From Motilibacter rhizosphaerae (GTDB lineage Bacteria; Actinomycetota; Actinomycetes; Motilibacterales; Motilibacteraceae), in contig NZ_SGXD01000002.1 in assembly GCF_004216915.1 (NCBI RefSeq), positions 558,001 through 622,000 of the forward strand: 64,000 nucleotides of DNA, read 5' to 3'. This document shows, piece after piece, positions 1 through 10,052 of this stretch (position 1 is the first letter of the stretch; each line of letters begins with the position of its first letter). Made by a program: the position numbers and the translations under genes. A model generated the notes under the pieces. It was not told where the DNA came from. It made no database searches and saw nothing but the letters and a program-made list of their open reading frames with translations.

Positions 1-1
1 C

Positions 2-796
2 GCCGGCCGGGTCGTCGAGGTCGCGATGCCGCGCCGCTGGATCGAGCGGATCCAGGTGCTGGAGTACCTCCGTGCGTTCATGCTCGGCCGCGCCGGCTGG
101 TCGCGGCTGGGCTCGTTGCTGCTGGTGTCAGGGGCTTTCGGCGTCTTCCGCCGCGATGTGCTCGTGGAGGTCGGCGGCCTGGACATCGACTGCATCGGCG
201 AGGACCTCGAGGTCGTCACCCGCATCCACCGGTTCCAGCGCGACCGCGGCGGTGACTACCGCGTCGTCTTCGTGCCCGAGCCCGTTTCGTGGACAGAAGT
301 GCCGTCCAGCACGAAGGTCCTGCGCAGCCAGCGCCGCCGCTGGCACCGGGGGCTGTGGGAGGTGCTGTCGAAGCACCGCCGCATGATGGGCAACCCGCGC
401 TACGGGCGGATCGGCCTCGTCGCCGTGCCGTACTACGTGGTCTTCGAGCTCTGCGCGCCCGTCCTCGAGCTCGTCGGTGCCGTGCTGCTGCCGGTCGGAC
501 TGCTCGTCGGCGCAGTGAACGTGACCTATGCATGGCGGTTCCTGCTGCTGGCGTACGGCTACGCGGTCTTCGTCTCGCTCGCCGCACTCGCCATCGAGGA
601 GTTCTCCTTCCACCGCTACCCGCGCTGGCGCGACCTGCTCGTCGCGGCGGGTGCAGCCGTCCTGGAGAACCTCGGCTACCGGCAGCTCACGGCGTGGTGG
701 CGCCTCCAGGGACTCTGGGCCGCGCTGCGCGGCAAGCGCCAGGTGTGGGGGCAGATGACCCGCTCGGGCTTCACCCGCCCCACCCCGCTGCCGTGA
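2..796 (+). CDS. GT2-family processive glycosyltransferase, 5' end outside window
   Basis: The reading frame is open from base 2, so the N-terminus and the first donor-binding motifs lie upstream; an in-frame ATG at 26 is not the true start. The visible 264 residues carry the second half of a GT2 catalytic domain: a GEDLE acidic motif (acceptor-side catalytic Asp/Glu region) and the Q-x-x-R-W signature (QRRRW), both typical of membrane processive beta-glycosyltransferases related to cellulose/hyaluronan synthases. After it come hydrophobic stretches that look like three or four membrane helices and a basic tail. It would polymerise or transfer a nucleotide-activated sugar at the cytoplasmic membrane; the product is unknown. 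The stop codon TGA lies inside the first copy of the intergenic repeat that follows. Confidence 0.8.
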   Translation, partial: AGRVVEVAMPRRWIERIQVLEYLRAFMLGRAGWSRLGSLLLVSGAFGVFRRDVLVEVGGLDIDCIGEDLEVVTRIHRFQRDRGGDYRVVFVPEPVSWTEVPSSTKVLRSQRRRWHRGLWEVLSKHRRMMGNPRYGRIGLVAVPYYVVFELCAPVLELVGAVLLPVGLLVGAVNVTYAWRFLLLAYGYAVFVSLAALAIEEFSFHRYPRWRDLLVAAGAAVLENLGYRQLTAWWRLQGLWAALRGKRQVWGQMTRSGFTRPTPLP

Positions 797-949
797 TCAT
801 GCGGATCCTGGCCCCCCGTGGCCCTGCACGTCCGGGTCCCCACGTCCTGCATGATCACGGGGAGGTGGGGGGCGCCCACCCAGGATCTGCATGATCACGG
901 AGCAGGGGGCCACCTCTTTCTTCCCCCGTGATCATGCAGATCCTGGGCC
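792..949. repeat. Intergenic palindromic repeat cluster A (4 copies)
   Basis: Four copies of the family CCCGTGATCATGCAGATC[C/T]TGGG lie between two convergent genes. Copies at 792-812 and 924-949 are in plus orientation; 844-861 and 880-900 are inverted, so adjacent copies can pair into hairpins. The first copy supplies the TGA of the glycosyltransferase and the last supplies the TGA (and the C-terminal Pro-Gly-Ser-Ala) of the histidine kinase. Other clusters lie near 3.7 and 48.3 kb. Confidence 0.85.
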
Positions 950-2326
950 AGCGGCCGGCAGCTCCACCGTGAACCGCGCGCCCCCCTCGGGCGCGCTCCC
1001 CGCCTCCTGCCGCCCGCCCATCCGCTCGACGAGACCGGCGATGAGCGCGAGCCCGATGCCCGTGCCCACCCGACGTACGCCGCGGTAGCGGTCGTGCAGC
1101 GCGGAGCGCTCGAACGCCACGGCGATGTCGTCGGGGGTGAGACCCGGGCCACCGTCGCGTACCTCGAGGACCCCGGCGCCCGGTGCGGCACGGACGGCGA
1201 GGACCAGCGGGGCACCAGGGGGGACGACCCGCAGCGCGTTCTCCGCGAGCCCGTCGAGGATCTGCCGTACCCGCCCTGCGTCGGCCACCACGACCACGGG
1301 CACCGGCGGCAGCTCGACCCGCAGCACGGCGCCGGTACGCGCGCACCGCTCCGCCCACACGTCCTGGGCCCCGAGCACGAGCGCGCCGAGGTCGACGGGG
1401 GCGAGCTCGACGCGGAAGTCGACGGCACCGAGGCGGGCCAGGTCGAGCAGGTCGTCGACGATGCGCTGCAGGTGCGCCGACTCCCCGAGCAGAGTGCCGC
1501 CGACGCGCGGGACCTCGTCCGCCGGCAGCACGCCGTCCGCGAGCGCCTCGGCGTAGCCGGAGACCGCCGTGAGCGGCGTCCGCAGCTCGTGGGACACCGA
1601 GAGCAGGAACTCGCGCTGCCGGCCCTCGCTCGTGGCGAGCGCGCCGGCCAGGGAGTTCAGCGCGGCAGCCACTCCTGCCACCTCACGCGGCCCCTCCTCC
1701 GGCAGGCGCACGTCCCGGGAGCCCGCCGCGAGCTCGGCGGCCGCCGCTGCGGCGCGGGTCAGCGGTCGTGCGAGCCGGCGGGAGAGCGCGAGCCCGGCCG
1801 ACACCGCCACTGCCAGCCCGACAAGCAGCGCGAGCACCAGCCGGCCGCGCAGCGGCGACGCGATGGCCTGCGCGACCGACCGGGGTTGGGCGAGGACCAG
1901 CGACCCGCGACCGTCAGCGAGCGGACGCGCCGCGAGGAACCACCCCCGGCCGGCGAAGGTGGCCGTCGCGTCGACCGGCCTGCCCGCCGCCGCCTCACCG
2001 ACGACCGTGCGCGGCAGCTGCCCGGCGTAGCGCCCGCCGACCGACCCGTCGGCCCGCACGACCATCGGCGTGATCTGCGCCGCGGCGTACAGCGGCTTCA
2101 CCGGTGCCGCACCCCGTCGGAGCGGGTTCCGCTCGGCCACGGGGGCGATGGTCCCCGCGGCCAGGAGGTCCGCGTAGTGGCCGAGCGTCCTGCGCGCCTG
2201 CGTGTCGGCCGCCCCGCGGACGAGCTCGGCGGAGACGAGGAAGCTCACCAGCACGGCGAGCACCGTGACGCCGGTGGTGAGCAGGGCGATCCGGGCGGCG
2301 AGGCCGGTCGGTCGACGCTCAGCCAT
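932..2326 (-). CDS. Sensor histidine kinase of an OmpR-type two-component system
   Basis: 464 residues with classical architecture: TM1 at about 10-34, an extracytoplasmic sensor region of about 125 residues, TM2 at about 160-182, a HAMP-like linker to about 235, and a HisKA domain with phospho-acceptor His246 in SVSHELRTP. The HATPase_c domain has its N-box around 357-367, G1 as DGGPGL (391-396) and G2 as GTGIGL (421-426). It autophosphorylates and passes phosphate to the response regulator encoded just upstream. Its ATG lies 8 bases inside the end of the regulator gene, implying translational coupling. The sensed signal is unknown. The last residues and stop codon are contributed by an intergenic repeat, so the native C-terminus may have been shorter or longer. 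Confidence 0.93.
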   Translation of the reverse strand: MAERRPTGLAARIALLTTGVTVLAVLVSFLVSAELVRGAADTQARRTLGHYADLLAAGTIAPVAERNPLRRGAAPVKPLYAAAQITPMVVRADGSVGGRYAGQLPRTVVGEAAAGRPVDATATFAGRGWFLAARPLADGRGSLVLAQPRSVAQAIASPLRGRLVLALLVGLAVAVSAGLALSRRLARPLTRAAAAAAELAAGSRDVRLPEEGPREVAGVAAALNSLAGALATSEGRQREFLLSVSHELRTPLTAVSGYAEALADGVLPADEVPRVGGTLLGESAHLQRIVDDLLDLARLGAVDFRVELAPVDLGALVLGAQDVWAERCARTGAVLRVELPPVPVVVVADAGRVRQILDGLAENALRVVPPGAPLVLAVRAAPGAGVLEVRDGGPGLTPDDIAVAFERSALHDRYRGVRRVGTGIGLALIAGLVERMGGRQEAGSAPEGGARFTVELPAAGPGSA

Positions 2327-3017
2327 CGACCGAGTAGCCGACGCCGCGTACGGTGCGCAGCGGGCTCTCCTCCCCCAGCTTCGCGCGCAGCTGCGCCACG
2401 TGGACGTCGACGGTGCGCATGCCGGAGATCGTCGCGTGACCCCAGACGGCGTGCAGCAGCTGCTCGCGCGTGTGGACCCGCCCCGGCGACGCCGCTAGGT
2501 GGGCGAGCAGGTCGAACTCCGTCGCTGTCAGCTCGACGTCGCGCTCCCCGGCCCGTACGCGCCGGCGCTCGACGTCGATCTCCACCGCACCGGCGCGCAG
2601 CACTCGGCCGCCCTGCGAGGATCCGCGGCGCAGCACGGCCTTCACCCGCGCCACGAGCTCGCGCGGGCTGAAGGGCTTGGTGACGTAGTCGTCGGCCCCG
2701 AGCTCGAGGCCCAGCACCCGCTCGACCTCGTCGTCGCGCGCGGTCACGAAGAGCACCGGCGTCCAGTCGTCCTGCGCGCGCAGCCGGCGGCAGACCTCGG
2801 TGCCGTCGATGCCGGGCAGGCCGACGTCGAGGACGATGGCGACAGGAGCCAGCCGGCGTACGGCATCCAGGGCCGCGAGTCCGTCGGTCTCGACGTGGAC
2901 GCGGAACCCCTCGCGCTCGAGGTAGAGCCGCTCCACGTCGGCGATGGCGGGCGCGTCCTCGACCACGAGGACGACTCCTCGTGCCTCGGCTCCCCGCGCG
3001 CCCGCCATGCCGGCCAT
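2319..3017 (-). CDS. OmpR/PhoB-family response regulator
   Basis: 232 residues. The receiver domain (about 14-125) has the acidic pair Glu20/Asp21, phospho-acceptor Asp64 in VLDVGLPGIDG, Thr92 and Lys114 (TKPF). A winged-helix Trans_reg_C domain follows and ends RTVRGVGYSVDG, the standard C-terminal wing. It is the partner of the kinase downstream, with an 8-base overlap. The start is ATG 3017 or, nine bases later, 3008; the first few residues (MAGMAGARG) precede the conserved domain and do not help choose. A secreted-protein gene ends 20 bases upstream on the same strand, so the three genes are probably one transcript. Confidence 0.95.
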   Translation of the reverse strand: MAGMAGARGAEARGVVLVVEDAPAIADVERLYLEREGFRVHVETDGLAALDAVRRLAPVAIVLDVGLPGIDGTEVCRRLRAQDDWTPVLFVTARDDEVERVLGLELGADDYVTKPFSPRELVARVKAVLRRGSSQGGRVLRAGAVEIDVERRRVRAGERDVELTATEFDLLAHLAASPGRVHTREQLLHAVWGHATISGMRTVDVHVAQLRAKLGEESPLRTVRGVGYSVDG

Positions 3018-3037
3018 GGTGCCGCAGACCCGTCCGC

Positions 3038-3613
3038 TCAGGCGGCAGGCGTGGCGCTCGGAGTCGGGGTCGCCTTGGGTGCCGGGGCGGTCGCCTCCGA
3101 GCTGCGGGGCCTGATGACGAACGGCACGGCCTTCGGGCGGGCGTCGTGCCGGCCGAGGAACACGTGCTGCGGGTCGAGCTCGTGCTTGCCGGACCGCACG
3201 CCGACCTTCAGGGTCGCCCCGCACGCGGTGGTGAGGTCGAGGCCGTCGAGCTGGCCGTAGTCGGTGAACCGGTAGATCGCGCTCTTGCGGTCCAACGAGA
3301 GCCAGACGCGGTCGCCCTTCTCGTCGGCGGCGCGGGTGACCGTCATCGGCTGCGAGGAGGTGATGCGGCCGGTGAAGACGACCTTCGCCTTGCCCGGGTG
3401 GGTGACCCGGAAGTGCCAGCCGCTGGCGTCGGCCCAGAGGTAGGCGCCCGAGGTCGCCCCGGCCTTGAGGGTGTCCGGCTGGCCCTGCACGTAGCCGGGG
3501 GTGCTGTCGCACGCGGGCGTCGTCGTGTCGGCGTGGGCGGTCGCCGGGACGAGCACGCCTGCCGCTGCTGCAGCGGTCGCCACGAGGGACCGGGTACGCG
3601 TCGAGGTGCGCAT
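3038..3613 (-). CDS. Secreted protein of unknown function, first gene of the two-component operon
   Basis: 191 residues with a Sec signal peptide (MRTSTRTRS basic head, Ala-rich core, cleavage near ATAHA-DT at about 28). The mature part is probably a small beta-sandwich or jelly roll (repeated short strands; two Cys that may pair) with a Pro/Thr/Ala-rich tail. A GAGGAGG ribosome site sits upstream of the ATG. I do not recognise the family. Its position, 20 bases before the response regulator, suggests it could be an extracytoplasmic input or an output of the kinase pair; that is inference only. A hairpin with arms GGTCCT/AGGACC at 3705-3719 lies in its upstream region. Confidence 0.75.
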   Translation of the reverse strand: MRTSTRTRSLVATAAAAAGVLVPATAHADTTTPACDSTPGYVQGQPDTLKAGATSGAYLWADASGWHFRVTHPGKAKVVFTGRITSSQPMTVTRAADEKGDRVWLSLDRKSAIYRFTDYGQLDGLDLTTACGATLKVGVRSGKHELDPQHVFLGRHDARPKAVPFVIRPRSSEATAPAPKATPTPSATPAA

Positions 3614-3723
3614 CGCGCTGCCTCCTCCTGTCGGCCGCTCCGGACGAGCGGCGGTGGAAGCAGTCTCGGCAGCGCAGGTGAAGCGACGGCCGGGCTCGTG
3701 TTCGGGTCCTGTCAGGACCGACT

Positions 3724-3773
3724 CCCCGTGATCATGCAGATCCTGGGCGCCCCGAGATCTGCATGATCACGGG
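3724..3773. repeat. Intergenic palindromic repeat cluster B (2 inverted copies)
   Basis: A plus-orientation copy (3724-3748) and an inverted copy (3754-3773) of the TGATCATGCAGATC family lie head to head, separated by a few bases, so the RNA can fold into a hairpin with a stem of about 17 pairs. It sits 11 bases after the cobN stop and may act as its terminator. Confidence 0.85.
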
Positions 3774-3784
3774 CTGGAGGGGGG

Positions 3785-6700
3785 TCAGGAGCCCTCGAGG
3801 TCGCCCTCGAGCTCGAGGTAGGTCTCCTTCAGCCGGCGCAGCGTGTCCTCGTCCGGCTCGGCCCACAGCCCGCGGTCCGCGGCCTCGAGCAGCCGCTCGG
3901 AGATCCCGCGCAGCGCCCACGGGTTCGACTTCCGCATGAACTCGCGGTTGGTCTCGTCGAACACGTACGACGCGGCGAGCTTCTCGTACATCCAGTCCTC
4001 GACCACGCCGGACGTCGCGTCGTAGCCGAACAGGTAGTCCACGGTGGCGGCCATCTCGAACGCGCCCTTGTAGCCGTGGCGCTGCATGGCCGAGACCCAC
4101 TTCGGGTTGACGACCCGGGCGCGGAAGACCCGGTGCGTCTCCTCCTGCAGGGAGCGGGTCCGGACGCTGTCCGGGACCGCGCTGTCGCCGACGTACGCCG
4201 CGGGCGAGGTTCCGGTGAGCGAGCGGACCATCGCCACCATGCCGCCGTGGTACTGGAAGTAGTCGTCGCTGTCGACGATGTCGTGCTCGCGGGTGTCCTG
4301 GTTCTTCGCCGCCACCGCGATGCGCCGGTACGCCGTCTCCATGTCCGCACGCGCCTCGCGCCCGTCGAGCCCGCGGCCGTAGGCGTAGCCGCCCCACACG
4401 GCGTAGACCTCCGCGAGGTCGGCGTCGGTGCGCCAGTTGCGCGCGTCGATGAGCGGCAGCAGCCCGGCACCGTACGCGCCGGGCTTCGACCCGAAGATCC
4501 GCGTGGTGGCACGGCGTTCGTCGCCGTGCTCGGCGACGTCGGCACGGGCGTGGGCGCGCACGTAGTTGTCGTCGTCGGCCTCGTCGAGGGCGGCGACCGC
4601 GCGGACGGCGTCGTCGATCAGCGCGACCACGTGCGGGAAGGCGTCGCGGAAGAAGCCGGAGATGCGCACGGTGACGTCGATGCGGGGGCGCCCGAGCTCG
4701 GCGAGCGGCAGGACGGCGAAGCCCGTGACGCGCCGCGAGACCTCGTCCCAGGTCGGGACGCAGCCCAGCAGTGCCAGCACCTCGGCGATGTCGTCGCCCT
4801 GGGTGCGCATCGCCGAGGTTCCCCAGACCGTGAGCCCGACCGACTGCGGCCACTCCCCCGTATCGCTCTTGTGCCGGGCCAGCAGCGACTCCGCGAGCGC
4901 GAGCCCGACGTCCCAGGCGTTGCGCGAGGGGATCGCCTTCGGGTCGACCGAGTAGAAGTTGCGCCCGGTCGGCAGCACGTTGACGAGCCCGCGGGTGGGG
5001 GAGCCCGACGGGCCCGGCGGGACGAAGCGCCCGTCGAGGGCACGCAGCACGTTGGTCAGCTCGTCGGTGGTCGCCGCCAGCCGGGGCAGCAGCTCGGCGA
5101 GCCCGAACTCCAGCACGGCCTCGACGTCGGCATCCCGGCGACCGAGCACGGACTCCACCGCAGGGGCTGCGCCGGAGGCACGAGCGGAGCGCACCAGCTG
5201 CAGCGCCAGCTCGTCGAGCCGGTCGACGACTGCCGACGCCCGCAGCTCCTGCCCTTCGAAGCGCACGACCTCCCCGGGCGCCGCGAGCAGGGCCTTCTCC
5301 TCCAGGCCGGAGGCCGCCGCGAGCGCCGCCCTGATCCCCGGCAGCGCACCACTCCGCCCGCCCCACACCTGCGAGGCGCGCAGCACGGACACGGCGAGGT
5401 GGTCGAGGGCCTCCTCCACCGGCGGCTGGCCGAGCACGTGCAGCCCGTCGCGGATGAGGACGTCCTTGACCTCGCAGAGGTAGCCGTCGATGTGGAGCAC
5501 GAAGTCGTCGAACTCCTCCTCGTCCGGCGCCTCGGAGACGTGCAGGTCGTGGTGCAGCTGCGCGCTCTCGACGAGCTCCCAGATCTGCGTGCGCAGCACG
5601 GGGACCTTGGCCGGGTCGAGGGCAGCGACGGTGGCGTACTCGTCGAGCAGCTGCTCGAGCTTGGCCATCTCGCCGTACGAGTCGGCGCGCGCCATGGGCG
5701 GGACGAGGTGGTCGACGACGGCCGCGTGCGCCCGGCGCTTGGCCTGCGTACCTTCGCCGGGGTCGTTGACGATGAACGGGTAGACCAGCGGCAGGTCGCC
5801 CAGCACGGCGTCGGGTGCGGAGTCCGCGGAGAGGCCGAGACCCTTGCCCGGCAGCCACTCCAGCGTCCCGTGCTTGCCGAGGTGCACGACGGCGTCGGCG
5901 CCGTAGGACTCCTCCAGCCAGCGGTAGGCCGCGAGGTAGTGGTGCGAGGGCGCGAGCGCCGGGTCGTGGTAGATCGCGATCGGGTTCTCGCCAAACCCGC
6001 GCGGCGGCTGGATCATCAGCACGACGTTGCCGAACTGCAGCGAGGCCAGCACGATCTCGTCGCCGTCGACGTACAGCGATCCCGGAGGCGGGCCCCACGC
6101 CCCCTCGACGGACGCGCGCAACGACTCCGGCAGCGCGGCGTACCACCGCTGGTAGTCGGCGAGCGGCACCCGGGCGGGAGCCGCGGCCAGCTGCTCCTCG
6201 GTGAGCCACTCGACGTCGTGGCCCCCGGCGGCGATCAGCGCGTGGATGAGGGTGTCGCCGTCCTCGGGGAACTCCCCGACGGTCCAGCCCGCGTCGCGGA
6301 GCGACCGCAGCAGGTGGACGGCCGAGGCAGGAGTGTCGAGCCCCACGGCGTTCCCGACGCGCGCGTGCTTGGTCGGGTACGACGACAGGACGATGGCGAG
6401 CCTGCGCTCCGCAGCGGGTACGTGGCGGAGCCGCCCGTGCCGCACCGCCAGACCGGCGACCCGGGCCGCGCGCTCGGGGTCCGCGGCGTACACCGGCACG
6501 TCGCCGTCGCTCTCCTTGAAGGAGAACGGCACGGTGATGAGCCGGCCGTCGAACTCCGGGATCGCGACCTGCATCGCCGCGTCCATCGGCGAGAGCGCCG
6601 CGTCCGAGGCCTCCCACTCGGCGCGCGAGGTCGTGAGGCAGAGCCCCTGCAGGATGGGCACATCGAGCTCGGCGAGCGCGCCGACGTCCCACGCGTCCTC

Positions 6701-7384
6701 GTCGCCGCCCGCGCTCGCGTCCGCCGCGCGGGCGCCGCCCGCGGCGAGCACGGTCACGACGACGGCGTCACAGCGGCGCAGCTGCTCGAGCAGCTCAACC
6801 TCCGGCGCGCGCAGCGAGGAGCAGAACACCGGCAGGGCGTTGCCCCCGGCGGTCTCCACCGCGGCCGCCAGACTGTCGACGAAGGCGGTGTTCCCGGACA
6901 GCGCGTGCGCGCGGTAGAAGACGATCCCGACGGTGGGGCGGGCGGGCTCGAGGGCGTACGCCCCGTGCACCCCCCACGACGGCATCGTCGCCGGCGGCGC
7001 GAAGCCCTCACCGGTGAGCAGCACGGTGTCCGAGAGGAAGGCCGCGAGCTGGCGCAGGTTCTCGACGCCACCCTCGCGGAGGTACGCGAGCGCCTCGGTG
7101 ACGGCGCCCGCCGGCACCGTGGACAGCGACTGCAGCTCGGCGTCGGGTGCGGCCTCACCGCCGAGCACGACGGCGGGGACCCCCGAGGACAGGACCGCGT
7201 CCAGCCCTTCGGGCCACGTACGCCGCCCGCCCAGCAGCCGCACCACCACGAGGTCCGCGCCCTCGAGGACGGCCGGCACGTCAGCAGGAGCCAGCCGCGA
7301 CGGGTTGGCCGTCCGCCAGCCCGCGTCGCTCGCCCGCGCCGCCAGCAGTTCGGTGTCGGCGGTGGAGATCAGGACGGGGGTCAC
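3785..7384 (-). CDS. cobN: Cobaltochelatase large subunit CobN
   Basis: 1199 residues, the usual CobN length. CobN is the porphyrin-binding subunit of the ATP-dependent cobaltochelatase that inserts cobalt into hydrogenobyrinic acid a,c-diamide in aerobic cobalamin synthesis. Family landmarks are visible: [11 protein letters not shown] near residue 160, [16 protein letters not shown] near 500-515, and GRNFYSVDP near 810. The start is a GTG whose last two bases form part of the cobQ TGA (GTGA overlap). The chaperone-like partner subunits (CobS/CobT, or ChlI/ChlD-type proteins) are not in the window. The related magnesium chelatase subunit ChlH/BchH is the main alternative, but the cobD-cobQ neighbourhood favours CobN. 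Confidence 0.95.
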   Translation of the reverse strand: MTPVLISTADTELLAARASDAGWRTANPSRLAPADVPAVLEGADLVVVRLLGGRRTWPEGLDAVLSSGVPAVVLGGEAAPDAELQSLSTVPAGAVTEALAYLREGGVENLRQLAAFLSDTVLLTGEGFAPPATMPSWGVHGAYALEPARPTVGIVFYRAHALSGNTAFVDSLAAAVETAGGNALPVFCSSLRAPEVELLEQLRRCDAVVVTVLAAGGARAADASAGGDEDAWDVGALAELDVPILQGLCLTTSRAEWEASDAALSPMDAAMQVAIPEFDGRLITVPFSFKESDGDVPVYAADPERAARVAGLAVRHGRLRHVPAAERRLAIVLSSYPTKHARVGNAVGLDTPASAVHLLRSLRDAGWTVGEFPEDGDTLIHALIAAGGHDVEWLTEEQLAAAPARVPLADYQRWYAALPESLRASVEGAWGPPPGSLYVDGDEIVLASLQFGNVVLMIQPPRGFGENPIAIYHDPALAPSHHYLAAYRWLEESYGADAVVHLGKHGTLEWLPGKGLGLSADSAPDAVLGDLPLVYPFIVNDPGEGTQAKRRAHAAVVDHLVPPMARADSYGEMAKLEQLLDEYATVAALDPAKVPVLRTQIWELVESAQLHHDLHVSEAPDEEEFDDFVLHIDGYLCEVKDVLIRDGLHVLGQPPVEEALDHLAVSVLRASQVWGGRSGALPGIRAALAAASGLEEKALLAAPGEVVRFEGQELRASAVVDRLDELALQLVRSARASGAAPAVESVLGRRDADVEAVLEFGLAELLPRLAATTDELTNVLRALDGRFVPPGPSGSPTRGLVNVLPTGRNFYSVDPKAIPSRNAWDVGLALAESLLARHKSDTGEWPQSVGLTVWGTSAMRTQGDDIAEVLALLGCVPTWDEVSRRVTGFAVLPLAELGRPRIDVTVRISGFFRDAFPHVVALIDDAVRAVAALDEADDDNYVRAHARADVAEHGDERRATTRIFGSKPGAYGAGLLPLIDARNWRTDADLAEVYAVWGGYAYGRGLDGREARADMETAYRRIAVAAKNQDTREHDIVDSDDYFQYHGGMVAMVRSLTGTSPAAYVGDSAVPDSVRTRSLQEETHRVFRARVVNPKWVSAMQRHGYKGAFEMAATVDYLFGYDATSGVVEDWMYEKLAASYVFDETNREFMRKSNPWALRGISERLLEAADRGLWAEPDEDTLRRLKETYLELEGDLEGS

Positions 7385-8925
7385 GGGCGTACCTTCTCAC
7401 TGGCAGGGACTTCTGGCGCACCGGGCGGGACGAACGGCAGACCGGCGGGCGGTCCGCTCTCGATGAGCCGCCACAGCGCGGCCGTGTCGCAGTGCTGCTC
7501 GACGAGGTCGCCGAGCACGTCGAGCCGGGCCTCGCGCAGAGCCGGGAAGGAGACATCGCCTGCGGGCACGAAGCGACGCCCGGCGAGGTCGGCGACGGCG
7601 CGCAGGAAACCGCGGCGGTAGGCGTCGTTCTCCAGCGAGCCGTGCCACACCGTGCCCCAGACCGCACCGGAGCGGCAGCCCTCGGGGGTTCCGTCGGGCT
7701 CGGTGAACAGCGGCTCGCCACCCTCGGCCGCGAGCACCCCGTGGTGGATCTCGTAGCCGTGCACGGGTGACCCGTCGGCGGCGGCCCCGACCGGACGGCG
7801 CAGCGTCTTCTCCCGGCGGAACTCGGTCCGCACCGGTAGCAGACCCAGCCCCTGGACCACACCGGCAGCGCTCTCGACCGGGTCGTCGATGGTGCTGCCG
7901 AGCATCTGGTAGCCGCCGCAGATCCCCAGCACCGGCAGGCCCTTCTCGGCGCGGGTCCGCATCGCGTCGTCCAGGCCGCGCGACCGCAGCCAGGCGAGGT
8001 CCCGCACGGTCGACCGGGTGCCGGGCACCACGACCAGGTCCGCGTCGAGCACCTGCTGCGGGGTGTCGACGAGCGAGACGACGACGCCGGGCTCGCAGGC
8101 CAGCGCGTCGACGTCGGTGGCGTTGCTGATGCGCGGCAGCCGGACCACGGCGACGCGCAGCTCGTCCGGGCCGACCGGCGGTCCCGACGAAGCGCGAGGC
8201 GCGTCCAGCCCGAGCGAGTCCTCGAGGTCGAGCTGGAGCCCACCCGTCCACGGCACGACGCCCATGACCGGGCGGCCGGTGAGGCCCTGCAGCATGTCGA
8301 GGCCCGGTGCGAGCAGCGTCGGGTCGCCGCGGAACTTGTTGACGAGGAACCCCGCGACCAGCGCCTGGTCCTCCGGGGACAGCAGGGCGAGCGTGCCGAA
8401 GAGCCCCGCGAACACTCCCCCGCGGTCGATGTCCCCCACGACGACCACCGGCAGCGCCGCGGCGCGCGCCAGCCCCATGTTGGCGATGTCGTTCTCCCGC
8501 AGGTTGATCTCCGCCGGAGAGCCGGCGCCCTCGCAGACCACGACGTCGAAGCGCGCCCGCAGCCGCTCGAGCGCCTCCAGCGCCACCGTCAGCAGCCGCG
8601 GCTTGTGCGCCCGGTAGGACAGCGCGTCGACCTCGGCGACCGGCCGGCCCATCAGCACGACCTGCGAGTGGCGGTCGCTGCCGGGCTTGAGCAGCACGGG
8701 GTTCATCGCTGCTTCCGCGTCGACGCGCGCCGCCGCCGCCTGCACCGCCTGGGCACGCCCGATCTCGGCGCCGTCGGCGGTGACCCAGGAGTTCAACGAC
8801 ATGTTCTGCGCCTTGAACGGCGCGACGCGGACGCCCTGGCGGACCAGCCAGCGGCAGATGCCGGCCGTCAGCAGGCTCTTGCCGGCGTCGGAGGTGGTGC
8901 CGGCGACGAGCAGGCCGCCGCTCAC
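7381..8925 (-). CDS. cobQ: Cobyric acid synthase (glutamine-hydrolysing)
   Basis: 514 residues. It amidates four carboxylates of adenosylcobyrinic acid a,c-diamide using glutamine and ATP. The N-terminal DTBS-like ATPase domain starts almost at residue 1 ([10 protein letters not shown]-loop). The C-terminal type-1 glutamine amidotransferase domain has the nucleophile Cys in [10 protein letters not shown] (about 333-342) and a catalytic His in YEIHHG (about 392). I chose GTG 8925 because the P-loop follows at once and because it forms a GTGA overlap with the cobD stop, mirroring the cobQ-cobN junction. In-frame sequence further upstream is cobD in another frame. Confidence 0.95.
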   Translation of the reverse strand: MSGGLLVAGTTSDAGKSLLTAGICRWLVRQGVRVAPFKAQNMSLNSWVTADGAEIGRAQAVQAAAARVDAEAAMNPVLLKPGSDRHSQVVLMGRPVAEVDALSYRAHKPRLLTVALEALERLRARFDVVVCEGAGSPAEINLRENDIANMGLARAAALPVVVVGDIDRGGVFAGLFGTLALLSPEDQALVAGFLVNKFRGDPTLLAPGLDMLQGLTGRPVMGVVPWTGGLQLDLEDSLGLDAPRASSGPPVGPDELRVAVVRLPRISNATDVDALACEPGVVVSLVDTPQQVLDADLVVVPGTRSTVRDLAWLRSRGLDDAMRTRAEKGLPVLGICGGYQMLGSTIDDPVESAAGVVQGLGLLPVRTEFRREKTLRRPVGAAADGSPVHGYEIHHGVLAAEGGEPLFTEPDGTPEGCRSGAVWGTVWHGSLENDAYRRGFLRAVADLAGRRFVPAGDVSFPALREARLDVLGDLVEQHCDTAALWRLIESGPPAGLPFVPPGAPEVPASEKVRP

Positions 8926-9863
8926 GGGCGGGCCACCACGGCCGCGCAGCAGACGAGCAGGGCGAGCCGCTCGGTGACCGCCGACAGCCGGGCCGCCCCC
9001 TCCGCGTCGGCCCCTGCGCACGGCCGCCCCTCGGCCCCGAGCAGGGGCCGGTGCTCGACCCTGCCGGCGTAGACGTTGCGGCCGCCGAGGCGCACGCCCA
9101 GCGCACCGGCGAACGCCGCCTCGCAGCGCCCGGCGTTCGGGCTGGGGTGCGCGCCGCCGTCGCGGAGCAGCACCGACCAGGCCGTCCGCGCCGAGCCCCC
9201 CACCACGGGCGCGGCGGCGGACGCCAGCGCCCCGGTCAGCCGGGCGGGCACGAGGTTGAGCACGTCGTCGAGCCTCGCCGAGGCCCAGCCGAAGCGCGCG
9301 TAGCGCGGGGAGCGGGAGCCGACCATCGCGTCAAGGGTATTGGCCGCGCGGTACGCCACCAGTCCGGGGACGCCGAGCGCCGCCCCCCAGACGAGGGGCG
9401 CGACGGCCGCGTCCGAGGTGTTCTCCGCGACGGACTCCACGGTCGCGCGGGAGAGCTCCGTCGCGTCGAGCTGCGCGGGGTCGCGGCCGCAGAGCCAGGG
9501 CAGCCGGTCGCGCGCGGCCGCGACGTTGCCGTCGCCCAGCGAGCGGCCGATGCCGCGCCCGACGCGGCGCAGGCTCGTGCCGCCGAGCACGGACCAGGTC
9601 ACGGCCGCCGTGAGGGCCACCTGCGCCGCTGGCGAGCGCCGCACCCTCCGCTCGACGACCGCGCCGGCGAGGGCGGGCACGCCCACCGCCACCAGCGCGT
9701 ACGCGGTGCCGCGCGCCCGCGAGTCCGCCCACACGGCGCGCTCGAGCGCGCCGGCGGCCCGGCCGTACCCGGCGACGGGGTGGAAGCGCTGCGGGTCGGG
9801 CACGACGGCGTCCAGGAGCGCGCCCAGCAGCAGGCCGACGGCCCTCGCGACGCGCGGTTCCAC
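8922..9863 (-). CDS. cobD: Adenosylcobinamide-phosphate synthase CobD/CbiB
   Basis: 313 residues, an integral membrane protein that joins aminopropanol (phosphate) to adenosylcobyric acid. Seen: Ala/Leu/Val-rich hydrophobic segments, the conserved [13 protein letters not shown] near the N-terminus, [24 protein letters not shown] in the middle and [22 protein letters not shown] near the C-terminus, all hallmarks of CobD/CbiB. The start is GTG 9863, preceded by AGGGGAGG; it begins right at the family N-terminus. First gene of the cobD-cobQ-cobN operon. No cobalamin riboswitch signature was found in the 190 bases upstream. Confidence 0.93.
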   Translation of the reverse strand: MEPRVARAVGLLLGALLDAVVPDPQRFHPVAGYGRAAGALERAVWADSRARGTAYALVAVGVPALAGAVVERRVRRSPAAQVALTAAVTWSVLGGTSLRRVGRGIGRSLGDGNVAAARDRLPWLCGRDPAQLDATELSRATVESVAENTSDAAVAPLVWGAALGVPGLVAYRAANTLDAMVGSRSPRYARFGWASARLDDVLNLVPARLTGALASAAAPVVGGSARTAWSVLLRDGGAHPSPNAGRCEAAFAGALGVRLGGRNVYAGRVEHRPLLGAEGRPCAGADAEGAARLSAVTERLALLVCCAAVVARP

Positions 9864-10052
9864 TGTCCCCTCCCCTGCGGGCGACGGAAAGGTCCACAAT
9901 GAGGACCTCTGGACGGCGCGCGGAGCGTGCGACACGCTCCTGACACCGGACGGCAACACATAGGGTCGCAGCATCGGGTTCGATCATCCCTGCTGCCCGC
10001 CCCGGCCCACCGGCCGGCGGGGGTGGCTCTCATGACACAGGAAGGGTTCTTC

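Noticed and set aside
3732-6692. Long second reading frame (nearly 1000 codons) within cobN
   Set aside because: Same strand, other frame, Arg/Ala/Pro-rich low-complexity product without family features; a GC-rich shadow.
9864-10052. Cobalamin riboswitch upstream of cobD
   Set aside because: No B12-box-like or conserved core sequence on the minus strand; only a short leader of about 100 bases before the divergent transporter gene region.
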